This document shows positions 9,586 through 20,996 of a stretch of 64,000 nt of DNA, one piece after another; within the stretch, counting starts at the first letter, position 1, and each line of letters begins with the position of its first letter. The position numbers and the translations under genes were made by a program. The DNA comes from Xestospongia muta (lineage: Eukaryota; Porifera; Demospongiae; Haplosclerida; Petrosiidae), in NCBI GenBank assembly GCA_963693285.1, contig OY848917.1, forward strand, positions 11,904,192 through 11,968,191, read 5' to 3'. The notes below the pieces were generated by a model. It was not told where the DNA came from, made no database searches, and worked only from the letters and a program-made list of their open reading frames with translations.

Positions 9586-12118
9586 TCAATTAAACCTTCC
9601 ATACACTTGACCAAAACCTGCACTGTTAGCAATACTAAATGCTGCATAATAGTTAAACTGTATAGAGTCCATTTCTTCCCTGGGTAGATAAATGGTGTTG
9701 GTACATGTATTGGCTGTCAGATAAATCGTGTTTCTAAAAGCAATCTTGGGTTTGTGGATAAATCCCATAGGAGGTACATAAGCAGCACGAGTTCCAAATG
9801 ACAAAATATCTGAAATGTTGATGTGTATCAGTTGTTCCTCCTCATCAAATGGTGATACAACAGTGACCATCTCCTTGACGTGTACATAAGCCAGAAAACA
9901 TAATCCTTAATTGAGATGTAAAAGCAAATCTAACATACCTTCAACATACTGAAGGCAGATTAACCAGTTAAGTAGATGAGCTTCTTCCTTATCCCACTGA
10001 TTAGACATTGGAGGACTAAGTTCAGCAGTACACTCCACATTCATGCCTACAGTATAACATACTAATGACTGAAGTTTAAATGATAGAGATATGAATGCTT
10101 CATGAAGCATTCATATCTCTATTTCAGTTACATACTGCATGCACAAGTTACACGAATACAATACTACTATCCAAACACACCTGAATTCAAATTCACTTGA
10201 GTTGAGCAACTCTCTAAAACATTCAATATTTTCAGCATCCTTTAGCTACAGTGGTATGTGAAAGCAAGTACAAGTTTAATCAATATAACTTTAATATACC
10301 TTTTGCAGTTTGCCCTTGATCATTTGATCATGTACATCCTCAATACAAACCTTCACCCTCTCCAAACCATAAAGAATGTAGTCAACAACTGGTCCATGAA
10401 CAAGTGACATTGATAGTTTCTGACCAACATAGAAGTAAGTCTTTTTACTGAGTTCAGTGACATGACATTGTGTTGCAGATAACGAGAATTTATATCACCA
10501 CTGAACAATGAATTATTAGATACCACAGCACCTAGAAGCAATCTCAGGTACTCTCACAAAGGGCTACCATCCTCAATTGCAAGCTCACTCGCAAATGTAA
10601 CTCTCAGGTGTTTGGACAGATCAATACCATTTCGAAGCTTATGAAGAGTGTCCTCAAAAACATATTTTCTTCTAACTGTTAGTCGAAGCCAGTCGTCTGG
10701 ATTTGATGAAAGAATGCCAGATTGATGTTGCCTCAACATAGCCTCTAGAGATAGATCACTATAAAGGAAAATGATTATATTTATAATAGAGGGGGACCTG
10801 GTATATGCTTATTAACTAACCTTGAGTCTAAAGGTGTTAACAGTGAAAGAGGAGGTCAATGTAGTTCCTATAAAAGGCCCATACATACATAATATTGGTA
10901 CACACAGGGGTAGGAACAAATCATAGTTGGGTAGGCTAAAGTTTAAGGTAGTAGTAGACATGTAACTTACATGTATCCAGTGCTTGCACCCTGATTGGCT
11001 CTAGAGTTACAATGGTCTTGTTTGTTCTGTTTTGTCCGATACCCTGAAACAGGTTTTTCATCTTCAATAGTAATGACATCTCTCTCTGTCAAAAAAATTA
11101 TACCATTAGTAAATGCAGTAATTAAGGAAGCAATGATATTTACTCTAATGACATATTTCTATCCCTGCTTGTCTATAATGTTCTCACTACAATTCCGATG
11201 TCAATTGGGATAGGTGTGTTTTACAGCAGTCTTACCTTTTAGTGAAAACTTAGCTTCTGTCTTCTCCAGTAGAAGGAATGTAATTTGTCTGAGCAAGAAT
11301 GTAGATAGGTGATTTGGAGCTACCTGGAACAGTACCAGCAGTCCATGCAAAAGAAGAAGAAAGGGAAGGTACAACTAAGCTTTTAAGTTTTCCACCACCA
11401 TGTTGGAGAATTTGAAATTGGTCATTACTGACAAAAGCACTTTTGAAAACAGATCTTATTTCATCCATTATTTCAGTTTCATTCATATTAGATGTTAAAT
11501 GAATTTTCCCTTTCAGTCCATTTCTACAAAGGTACTCTATGTTGAAGCTACAGTGGAATCTTCACAGTGCCATTGCTCTGCATAAATTTTTTCGTCAGAA
11601 AAACAATATCTTGATCGTATGTCACTACTGCAACCGACCTTTTCTTTGGTTTCTGTTCTCCACTGTGTTTACCAATTCTTCTCAGGAAAGTTGTTGGTAG
11701 TGGTTGTTTTCTCCTGATGAAAATTTAATTTTACTATTGACTTGAAATTGGGTGGGCATAATGATCATTATGAAACTAGACCTTGAGCAAGAGCTCACTA
11801 TTTATTAGTCAGTTTCCTGATTATGGCACTACTGATTTACAGACTCACATTGAAAGGCCACATTGGCCACGTGTGATCTACCCTAAAGTTTATGTAATAA
11901 TTACCTTTTTCTTGTATTTGATTCAAAGTCTTCATCGTCACTCTCAACAGTTCTATTGCCACCACCTTGTGTGTTCTCGACTTAGATTCTGCAGCATTGG
12001 AGCTAAGGCAGAGGTAATAGCTCCAGTGACAGCAGACTGGATACTTTCTACCAGATCATCCCCAGGAGGCCTCCGTCTTGGATCAAAATGCCTGCCTTGT
12101 CTCGAACTACTTGACATC
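9586..12118 (-). pseudogene. HECT-type E3 ubiquitin ligase (G2E3-like) pseudogene of element S
   Basis: A multi-exon gene read 12,118 to 9,586. Exon 1 (about 12,118-11,909) encodes SSSSRQGRHFDPRR, PPGDDLVESIQSAVTGAI and an acidic ESDDEDFE tail before a GTAATT donor. About 11,486-11,250 gives a domain with SVFKSAFVSNDQFQILQ. About 10,739-10,330 is the HECT N-lobe (DDWLRLTVRRKYVFEDT, LRVTFASELAIEDGSP). About 10,030-9,940 encodes WDKEEAHLLNWLICLQ, and the last exon has ANTCTNTIYLP, with the probable catalytic cysteine, and FGQVYGRFN. HECT ligases pass ubiquitin through that cysteine. Lesions: a frameshift in exon 1, a TGA after GSPL near 10,548 and a frameshift near 10,460. Convergent with the integrase. 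Confidence 0.85.
10083..10122. repeat. perfect 40-bp palindrome
   Basis: ATAGAGATATGAATGCTTCA is followed immediately by its exact reverse complement, with no spacer. It lies within the HECT pseudogene next to a probable exon boundary (ATTTCAG follows). It would form a cruciform or hairpin. Confidence 0.95.
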
Positions 12119-12453
12119 TTTGCTTACACGTGTACCAGGGGGCGTGACGACGTGTCGTGCTGGACATTTACTAAATCCCCACTGTTGATGGTGGACATTT
12201 ACTAAATCCCCATTGTTTTAAGCGCATTGATGGTGAACATTTCCCCACTGTTCAAGACAATGAATACATCCTCATCCACCATCAATGGTTAAAATAGTAG
12301 GGATTTAGTAAATGTCCACCATCAATGCCTAAAATAGTGGGGATTTAGTAAATGTCCACCATCAATGCTTAAAAACAGTGGGGATTTAGTAAATGTCCAC
12401 TAAGTTTAGTAAATGTCCACTAAAATGAATTTTGACACAAACGGCACTCTATA
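11970..12453 (-). repeat. right terminal inverted repeat of element S, with an internal fold-back
   Basis: Matches the left end in inverse orientation, including HECT exon 1 and the GGACATTTACTAAATCCCCA arrays. 12,167-12,282 (through AAGACAATGAATACATCCTC) instead runs in the same direction as the left end. The outermost right part is therefore mirrored around about 12,285, a fold-back inside the terminus. Confidence 0.8.
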
Positions 12454-12934
12454 CTTCTCCTCTATGCTTGTTTATTAATTAATAATTAATATAAATGACT
12501 ATTATTAAATTTTTAAAAATGACGAAAATAATGATAATATGCAGTTTAAACTAAGGTAAGTAATATAAAATAGCAAATTATTATCTTGTCACAAATGTGT
12601 GACATTGGTCTCAGGATGAAAACTTGCTGGTCACATATTTGTGACATTGGTCTCACACAGATGGTAGTAGCATCACAAATATATGACATTGGTCCTGTAA
12701 GGGTTAATAACTTACCTGAGTGTTTGCTACTTTTGTTTGTACAATTTGTTTGTACTAAACAAGAAAAGACTCTTGATACATTACAATGGCACTCATTCCA
12801 AAATGTGCTTCCATACTTGATACTGATAAGCACTCATCAGCATCTAATACTAACTCCCCTTATCTTCAAGCAAAAATGTTCTTACTACACTGCAAAAAAT
12901 TGCTGAAATTTGTTAATCCTACACCTTATGTCAT
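12454..12934. repeat. short tandem repeats and an R1 copy
   Basis: About 12,590-12,700 has three imperfect copies of a CACAAATRTGTGACATTGGTCT-like unit. 12,700-12,800 is an R1 piece (ACCTGAGTGTTTGCTACTTT onward). No gene is supported. Confidence 0.55.
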
Positions 12935-13500
12935 TAGCTATATATACATCCATAGGTCTAAAGAGTAAGAAGAAGAGTGTGATGACTCTTGTGTAGGACG
13001 ATCATCTTTGTCTATTGATATGTATGAAGTTGAATATTTGCAAATATTAGGATTTACACAGACAGACATTGCCTCTTTGATCTCATGTACAAGACCGTTT
13101 AAGATCTGCTGTTGGATGATGAATTTACAATGTACAGGCTCCAAATTATGTTTGGCACATGGATGGAAATCACAAACTCATACAAGGAGGTTTGTAATTA
13201 ATTGTAATTAATGTTGGCATATGGTTACTCAAGGCTAATTATCTTTTTGAGATGTTCAAGTAATAATGAAGCAACTACCATGTTTTTAACTTTCAGAAAT
13301 GAGTTGAAGTATATGGCTTGCCAAATAGAGTTTGTTCTGATCGTGGGGGAGTAAAAGTTGAAGTTTAAAGGTATTTAATTCAACAACACAATAACATCAA
13401 CCCATCACATGTGATAGTACCTTCTTCTACTCATAATGAGCGTGTAGAACATTTGTGGAGAGATGTCCATTGATATGTTTTTAGACCACATATATATATG
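12935..13500 (+). pseudogene. third DDE integrase relic
   Basis: Fragments of the same integrase family, all on the plus strand: a helix-turn-helix (SLSIDMYEVEYLQILGF, TQTDIASLISCTR), then after a deletion WHMDGNHKLIQGG, and after frameshifts YGLPN, CSDRGG and THNERVEHLWRDV. The positions of the D, D and E blocks are recognisable. No HECT partner or terminal repeats were found beside it. An AT-rich microsatellite (CATATATACATATATACATA) follows at about 13,485-13,540. Confidence 0.75.
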
Positions 13501-13540
13501 CATATATACATATATACATATACATATGTATATATGTATC

Positions 13541-14113
13541 TTAGTGTAAATTTTGTTGAATAAAAGAGGCTAACCTTTTAATAGTCAAATTCCACCTGTT
13601 GTATGTGATAAATGTAAACAGCTATAATATTGCTTTATGAGTAACTTTTAAACTATCCATAATAACACTAATTGAGCTTGTTCAAAGAAGATGACAACTG
13701 ATTTCTTGGCACATTACAGTTTAGTAAAAGAAGATTAGTTTAAGGATCACTGGAAGGAGATCTGTAATATGAACATAGCAAGGACCAAATTTATGCCAAA
13801 ATTGTACATAAAGAGTCATTTGTAAATTGTGACAAGAAATGACACAGACAAGACATTTACAAATTATACTAAAAACTAACATTTATGTTGTGCTATTTGG
13901 TACATCACTAATATATCTTCAACATTATTATATTATACTACCAGCTCTACTATATGTGTCTAGTAGCATCAATATAATCTACCGTTGCACATGATGGTTG
14001 AAAATGATAAACTTTAACTGCAGACGCAAAATGGCAATCAGTGAAAATAATGAGAATTAAAATTAGTACATGTATATTCTCTGGTTTCTAGCATTGTATA
14101 CTTACTGCACTTC
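13541..14113. other. non-coding spacer
   Basis: No coding stretch, repeat or terminal structure recognised. It ends with CACTTC (14,108-14,113), the left target-site duplication of the next element. Confidence 0.5.
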
Positions 14114-14641
14114 TATGGAATACAAACCACGACAAAAATAGGCATCAAATTCACGATTATTGAACGCTCAAAATTCACGATTTACCAGTAATTCACGATT
14201 ATTGCACAATCAAAACTCATGACACTACCCGGAAATTCACGATTATCATATTTCACAATTCACGATTTTACTGTGAATTCGCGATTATTCTACTTCTCAA
14301 TTCACGTTTTTACTGAGAGTTCACGATTATTGCAATTCGTGAATTCACGATTTTATGGTGAATTTGCAATTCAAAATTTTAGTTATTCAACTAGCAATCT
14401 TCAATTTTGGTAAGTCTCGATACTCTATCATACTAGAAATTCTCTCTATTTCAGTATTTAAGATGGGGTCAATTAGGGGTCAAAATGGGCGTGGCAACGA
14501 ACAGAATGGTTCTCTTCTTATTATATGAAGGTACTGGGTAAGGTGATATTCTCAAGATACTATCTACTTTCTGTTCTCATTGACCTATGTTTAACTCATC
14601 AGATTATAATTATTATTATAATTATTATTATTGTAATTTTT

Positions 14642-14676
<35 letters not shown>

Positions 14677-14735
14677 CGTTGTTGTTGGTTGTTGTTGTTG
14701 CTGTTATTATCATTATTATGATCATGGCCATCATT
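14114..14735 (+). repeat. left outer terminal inverted repeat of element L
   Basis: The terminal block (TATGGAATACAAACCACGAC) is followed by at least ten spaced copies of AATTCACGATT variants to about 14,370, then a unique part, then (ATT)n and (GTT)n microsatellites at about 14,605-14,700. The inverse copy is at 29,850-30,462. Such subterminal arrays are often transposase-binding sites; that role is inferred. Confidence 0.9.
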
Positions 14736-15470
14736 GTTATTGTTATTTTTATTAACATTATTACTAATATTGTTAGTATTAGTATTAGTTTTGTAGTAGT
14801 AGTATTGTTATTGTTATAAGTTGTTTCTAAATTTTATAATAATTTGAAGTTCACTATTGGTTTCTCCATATTGTTTTAGTAGTAGTATAGTTATTTTAAA
14901 TAATTGTTGTTGGTTATGTGTGAAACTAATTTAATTTTTGATCTTGTTATTAATTGGTGCTGAAAGTATAAATGCTCTCTCTCAAGCAGTACTGAAGCAC
15001 ACTATAAATATTTAAGATATTGTATTGTATCCTCTATTATATGTGCCAAAAATATGTTCCTAATCTTATTCCTCATACAAAGGAGTTCTGCAAATATATT
15101 AAATGTTTAATAAAATATTAACCAGCTGTTCCCAACCTTATATTTATATAAGTTTAACGCCTGACATTGATATAGTTAATGCATTACTGACTAACTTAAT
15201 TGCATTATTTTTCAATGATCAACTTCCACCTCTGCCTCATACCTGTAAAGATTCTTGTCCCCTACTGATAGCCCTGTGGATAATCTCATCTCTGAACTGT
15301 TTATCATTTAATTTTATTTCTTGAAATAAAAAAATCATCTGATTCAGACAAAATTACAGTTAAAATGTTTGAGACTATGGCTGTCTCTATCACACCTACT
15401 ACTACAAACTATTCATTATGTCTATACCTAACAGTTTAGTTCTTTCATCTTAGAAGGTAGTATCTGCTGT
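14736..15470 (+). other. left-arm segment missing from the right arm
   Basis: Right after GATCATGGCC the right arm jumps to the sequence found here only from about 15,587 (ACTTCCAGGAGTC). The right arm thus lacks about 0.85 kb. The segment is AT-rich, with no convincing gene. Confidence 0.7.
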
Positions 15471-15955
15471 ACCTATAACAAAGGTAAATGGACCTCAATC
15501 TGTTGATAGGTTTTGTCCTAGTTCTCTGTCACCCATTATTGATAAGCTACTTGAGAAGCATATTTTATGATATTAAGCAACCACTTCCAGGAGTCTTGTT
15601 CCTTTTTAAATAATTAATAAGTTTTTCTCCCAAAAACATCAACTATCTCAACTCAACTTCTATTTGAGATGATTGGTATAAATTTTGAACAAGATATCTT
15701 CAATTTGCCCAGCTTTCTTTGACTAAAAAATGCTTTCTTAGTGTGCCACATAAAATATTGCTACTAAAATTAGAAAATATGGGGATTGGTAACTTTTCTA
15801 CTGAGATGGATTTGTAACGATTAATCTGGTAGTGTATAATATGTTATCACAATGGCGTTCATTTAATAGAACTACCAGTCATTTCAGGAATACTTCAAGA
15901 GTCAGTACTAGGTCACTTGCTATTTCTAATTTACACAGATTATATTACTCCAGCT
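15470..15955 (+). pseudogene. LINE (non-LTR) reverse transcriptase relic, left arm
   Basis: Broken frames give the fingers/palm region of a CR1/L2/RTE-like reverse transcriptase: SPIIDKLLEKHIL-like, HFQESCSFLNN, a KAF-VPHKLL-like block and LLRWICN, then VLGHLLFLIYTDYI. The homology to the right arm ends near 15,950 (ATTATAT), before the catalytic YxDD block. Its presence in both arms shows it predates the inversion. Confidence 0.75.
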
Positions 15956-18008
15956 GAATACACAGATTACTTTGCGACTGATGCAAAATATTCCAATTCC
16001 TATGCCCATTGGCTACCTAACAGGCACAGACAAATGTTTATAGCCAATGTACTGACTGCGCGCCTGCCCAACAATTCACTAAGAACACCACCAGTAAAGA
16101 CAATGGAGTTGTCACCAGATGTTAATTTTAAACAAGTCTGCTACAATTCTGTAACTGGTATAAGTGGAGTTATATCATTTACATGACTTATGACAATTTG
16201 AAGGCACATTCAGCCGATCTTATCATTTATTCTGTTTAAATCATTTTAAACATTAACAAAAATGATAGAATAAAAGAAAGAGAAAGTATTATCTGTGTTG
16301 TCATGAATACACTAATTGTTAGTAGACATACATCAAATTTGAACAAGTCTGTATATTTTGTTTCCATGGGAACTATAAAAGTGCACTAACATTTGTCTTG
16401 TTAGTAGTCCAACATGTGGGATCGATTATGTCACTATATTCAGTGTCCCAATGAAGAGCTCAGTATATAATACTATGAGTCCTAAACCCAGACTAATATA
16501 ACAGAGTAGTAATAGTTACAGTCTTATTTTATTGTTACTGTATTATTGCATGTTCTAATTCTCATCTACACGCTATTTGATTTAATTAGCAATAATTAGT
16601 GCAGACTAACATGACACGTGTTCGTGCATATTCGCAATATTACATCACTCACGTTGCCTTGTGGTTTTCGAAAGCTGAAGAGAAAGCGTTCTGTTGCTTT
16701 TTGTGTGTTGGCTCGCTTGTTGGGAGTCGCTTAGTATATTCTTTACTTGAATACATATTTTTTCGCCAGTAACTAAGCAAATTGCCTACTCTCACTAAGA
16801 ACTATGTTGTCTCAGCTGTTGTTTTTCTGGTAAGAGTATTTACTTTTTAAATTGTTAATAATTCACAATACTATCGTTTTTCTAGACCAAACCATGTTCT
16901 CCTTCTCCTCATTCGGTTTTCTTGCAACATATTTGCAAGTTCATAGAATCCTGGTTTATGTAAGCGTATTATATATATATGTTAAGTGTACTTACAATGT
17001 ATCAATTACTTTCCTGCTACTTTTCATTCCTGTTAGGATTTTTAGTGAGCAACTACTAAATTTAGAACCCAACCAGTCTAAATTGCATACAAGGCATCAG
17101 CTTTACCTATGTGATAACTATATGAGTCTTTGCATGCTCCACTCAGGCATGTGGTATAATAATTTTGTGGTTTTACAATGACTGTTTTTGTCTTTGTTAC
17201 CAAGAAATGTTCCAACACCTCTCACTTGACCCTTTTTAGGACAGCTTTAGATTGGTAATAGTTTAGACCTGCTGGTTTTTTGAATGCATTGTTGTCTTAG
17301 TTGTCAAATTATATGAATACTTTACTCTTTTCAGAATTATTGTGTTAGGATTGACCTCTCAGAACTCTTGTGTTAGAGTTGGAAATTCAATGATTCTTCA
17401 GAGTTCAGAGCTCTCATGTTAGAGTTAAGCATTCAAGCTGAAGTACTTGTTCTCCTTTGGTCTTCTACACAATCTGAGTTATCACAAGTTTCTTGTGTCC
17501 AGACTCAGGTGAGTTATTATATACAAATGTACTTAAAATTAATCAGTTGCATCTTATGACTAGACATATGCCTGTATTTTGTTGCTGTAGTTTACTCTAG
17601 GTACAGTCTTACAGGCTCACAAGCCTAAAACACACATGTGGCTAATAACCTTAGTTGACCTGTGTGATAAATAAACATACAGACATGTAACCAAAATAAT
17701 TATTGATCTTACATTTTTAAGGGCAGGTGTTAGTTGTACAGAAGGCGTGTTCAACACCTTTCACTTATTAACCTCATTTTAGGACAATCTTGCTGACTAA
17801 TTTTTGACATTGTCTTCTAATAGAGCTGCTGTCTTCTGGTAAGAGTAATATAGTAATAGTTGGTTGTTTCATGTGCCATCATTTTTCTAGACAAAAAACT
17901 TTTTCTTGTTCTCTCCATTGGCTGTCGTAGAACATTATGAGAAGTCTATTAATTCCTGGTTTAGGTGAGCTATTATATATAAATTCACTTACAATTAAAT
18001 TGGACTTA
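15956..18008 (+). other. left-arm unique region with a tandem-like duplication
   Basis: No counterpart in the right arm. Two related blocks, about 16,800-17,000 and 17,820-17,980, share CTTCTGGTAAGAGTA, a TTTCTAGAC junction and an ATTCCTGGTTTA block. Each looks like a small exon pair with donor and acceptor signals. A CAACACCTYTCACTT motif (17,211 and 17,754) belongs to the same duplicated unit. They sit upstream of the left HECT copy and could be duplicated non-coding 5' exons or just repeats. Confidence 0.5.
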
Positions 18009-20735
18009 CAAAAAAGTATCTAGAAAGAATAAATGAACGTCTTGCTACTGTTTGCTCAGTCTTTATGTGGTGCGAAGATAAGTTTGAAGTTTGACAGAGC
18101 ACTTTTAGTTGCCTGTAAGTATTAACTGTTAAATGTTTATGTTCTGTCAATGAGGTTAACTTATTTAACTAGGGCAGTTTCAACATGGCAGGTTTAATAT
18201 CACAGGATGATGTCGAAAAGGCCCATTCTCATCCCTATCTAATTGTCAGCATCTCATGACCCTAGCACTAGCTCTGGTGAGACTGAATTGTGTATGTATA
18301 CTGTACATGCATACCAAGTATATCTAGTCACTTGCATTCAAGAGCACAATCGTGTGTACAGATCAGTAGACATATTTTATTTGTGTAGTTACTGCTATCA
18401 CAGTCTCTAGTACACATCTGCATGCAGGTATATAGGTTGAGAAATGACCTTTCATATATGTCTACCTATGTATAGATAATGCAGGTGCTACAGTTCAACA
18501 AACATGTGATGTTCCACTGAGCAATCTCCAAAGAGCCAGAGAAAGGCTCACTGCTGGAGCTCGAGAATCTAAAAATGAAAGTTCTTTTAGCAGGGAATTC
18601 ACTCGAACATCATCTTTCTTAGGACAGAAGAGAAGTTCTGTGAAACTATTGGGCAAAGCAACCTTGTAAATGTGCAGCGAGAACATGGGCACACAAATTC
18701 CTTTGTTTAAGTCGTTGTGCCCAAGACATCATACCAACTACTGATAGTGAGAAAGATGCTTTGTTGGAAGCTGGGCTTGGGGAGAAGAAGATTGTCATTG
18801 AAGATGTTGACTGCTCAGGGGAATAGTTTCGTGAACTATTGCATGCAGCATTTCCTAAATTAAAAGATTCTGGTGGCTTCATATTTGCAAAGTGCAAGTG
18901 TAATTCACGGTTTTTAGAACCACTCTCATCTATGTGCTTAACCTCACCAAGACGTTTACAAGAAAGAATTGGTAACTTTAGAACATACATCATCCCATTA
19001 CAGAGAGATTTAGACTTGACACCCTGTCAACTTTCACCTGGGGTAAGGCTTGCAGATTATTAATCTGAACATATTTATCATACATGTACACATAGCCTGT
19101 GGAGAAGTGCCTATCATGTGCTGAGGACGTCCATGTAACAGTGTTATGTCAGCATTTGTTATCATGTATAGAGCCAAAGACTGTTTTAAAATTGTCAACA
19201 ATTGTGACCTTTCTCCCACTAAACTTATCAATATATGCACAAGTTATATTTTGACATGAACAGGACTTTCGTTGATAGGTTGTCTTCAAAGGAGAACAGG
19301 GTGAAGATGGTGGAGGACTAAGAGGAGTACTTTCGCATCTTTTCTTATTACAACTGAAGGAATGTTACTTTGAGGGTGAAGAGAATAAGAAAGTAGTTCG
19401 ATATGATATTCTTGGTCTTCAAGTAAATAATGTGTGAAATTGTTTGAATGATATTGATGGTTTTAAATGTATGAAATCTGTTGCTGCTAATTATTTTCTC
19501 TCAACTCCATTGTAGACAAATGTTTTTTTACAAAATTGGCTGTTTGATGTCTGTATCTCTTAGTCAATGAGGATCAGGCTATCCTTATATCTGTAAGGGG
19601 GTTTATGATTACCTTTGTGGCAAGGAGCTTAATGAAATCACTATTGACTACACTATTATACCTGATTATGACATCAAGCTATTAGTAAGCAAGGTAAATA
19701 AGTCATGATGACAACATTATAATTACTTCTAATTTAAGAGTGTATTCATGTGAGACTTAATGAATTAATCTAATTCTGTTGTGTAGTTTCTTTATTTTAT
19801 GTGTTAAAAAGAATGACAGTACTGTATTGTTTATAGACTTGTTAATTGTTGTCTTAGATTATAGATGCTGTCAGCAACGAGGACATCCAAGTCCTATCAA
19901 TGGATGCAATAGAAGTACGGTCCAACTGTGGGTTCAACAAGGGTCCCACAACTTTGACACTTGAAGATCGTTCTACTTTGGTCCATAGTATCACAATGTA
20001 CTATACAATATTTTGATCAAAAGCCGAACTTGATCAACTATGGAACGGACTTCAAACACTTGGTGTGGCAGATGCCATCAAGTCTCACCAGAATAGTCTA
20101 GAATCCCTTTTCACTGCTCCTTCACACCCTACTGAATTGACTCCAGATATCAAGTAGTACATGTACTCTCTGGCAATGTGTTTTTCATTTATTCCTAATA
20201 GTTATTATCAAGTCACTGTTTCAAAACAGAGCTCGCTACTCTGAAAATTCAAGTCATAGAAAAGAGAAAGAGATGGCAAGATATGTACTTTTTGGTGACT
20301 ATTTAGAGGATTGCAAAGGTAAGTAGTTCAGAAACTCTAACTAAAAGGTGACTTGTATCTACCAATAATGTTAAGACTTTCTCACGATGAGGTTGGTCTT
20401 GTGGTTTAGCACTCTAAGTAATTACACAATTAAATTAGTTTACAGCCTCCACTGTTTAAGTGGTTTCTTTGATGTCATTCATTAGTTACTTCATGTATAC
20501 ATTCACTAAGATTGGTTATAAGACTTGAATACACTGTTTTTATGTACTTTCACATTCCTTACAGGTGAGTGTAATGAAGTTTCCTTGAAGGATGTTCTCA
20601 TTTTTTTACTGGTTCATCAGCTGTACCTCCACTTGCGTTTGATATAGGTCCAACTATGTCGTTCAGCCACAATGCAGTCTATCCAACAGCCTCTACATAT
20701 GTTTTCTCACTCTACCTACCTACAAGATACTACAA
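18009..20735 (+). repeat. left inner inverted arm of element L
   Basis: Nearly identical, in inverse orientation, to 22,911-26,046. It begins at a TCTAGAAAG block and ends in the last HECT exon. It is shorter mainly because about 320 bp (the equivalent of about 24,440-24,850) is deleted here. Confidence 0.93.
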
Positions 20736-20815
20736 TGACTACAATCAATTTAAGCTCAAAACGAATCAGGCGTTTACTTGTCATGGTGGGTTTGGCTCAG
20801 TTTGATTAATGTTAT
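18186..20815 (+). pseudogene. HECT E3 ligase (G2E3-like) pseudogene, left arm
   Basis: Exons in order: a start MAGLISQDDVEKA; a long exon with WAHKFLCLSRCAQD, LLEAGLGEKKIVIEDVDCS and FPKLKDSGGFIFAKCKCNSR; a cysteine/histidine finger exon (KCLSCAEDVHVTVLCQHLLS) near 19,095-19,185; HECT N-lobe exons (VVFKGEQGEDGGGLRG; then about 19,515-19,695); a C-lobe exon (LDQLWNGLQTLGVADA) and the end through FGSV. Lesions: a deletion/frameshift in exon 1 near 18,222, a frameshift before WAHKF, TAG at 18,824-18,826, an internal 320-bp deletion and a frameshift before FFTGSS. The probable catalytic Cys is Tyr here (TAT at 20,698-20,700). It still has the C-terminal end, unlike the right copy. Confidence 0.87.
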
Positions 20816-20996
20816 GCTCAATATTATGCTCTTGATGAAACTATGTCAATCAATAATGTATCTTATCCTCATTGTATTCATTTTATGTTCAATTTATTTG
20901 TTTTCCTTGTATACTCTTGATGATGAGAATTTGGTAAAATGTTTTGTCAATCAATCTTTTTTTGGAAGAAATCTTTTCAAAAAAAGTGAAAAATAT
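20816..20996. other. gap between the convergent HECT copy and integrase
   Basis: About 180 bp of AT-rich sequence between the two 3' ends. It probably supplies both 3' untranslated regions. No other feature. Confidence 0.5.

Larger units (their letters stand above)
7580..12453. mobile_element. 4.87 kb DDE-integrase/HECT transposon (element S), degenerate
   Basis: The left end TATGGAGTGCCGTTTGTGTC is mirrored at the right end, where the reverse complement reads TATAGAGTGCCGTTTGTGTC. Six bases outside each end nearly match (CCTCTC at 7,574-7,579 and CTTCTC at 12,454-12,459), as expected for a 6-bp target duplication with one mutation. Inside are a broken DDE integrase (+) and a broken HECT gene (-) facing each other. 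Termini, duplication size and gene pair match the 16.35 kb element at 14,114-30,462. Both genes are dead, so it cannot move by itself. Confidence 0.8.

Noticed and set aside
9350..9589. 79-codon Tyr/Ile frame
   Set aside because: AT microsatellite artefact.
14525..14755. 76-codon frame rich in isoleucine and valine (also its mirror at 29,809-30,051)
   Set aside because: It is a translation of (ATT)n/(GTT)n microsatellites in the terminal repeats of element L.
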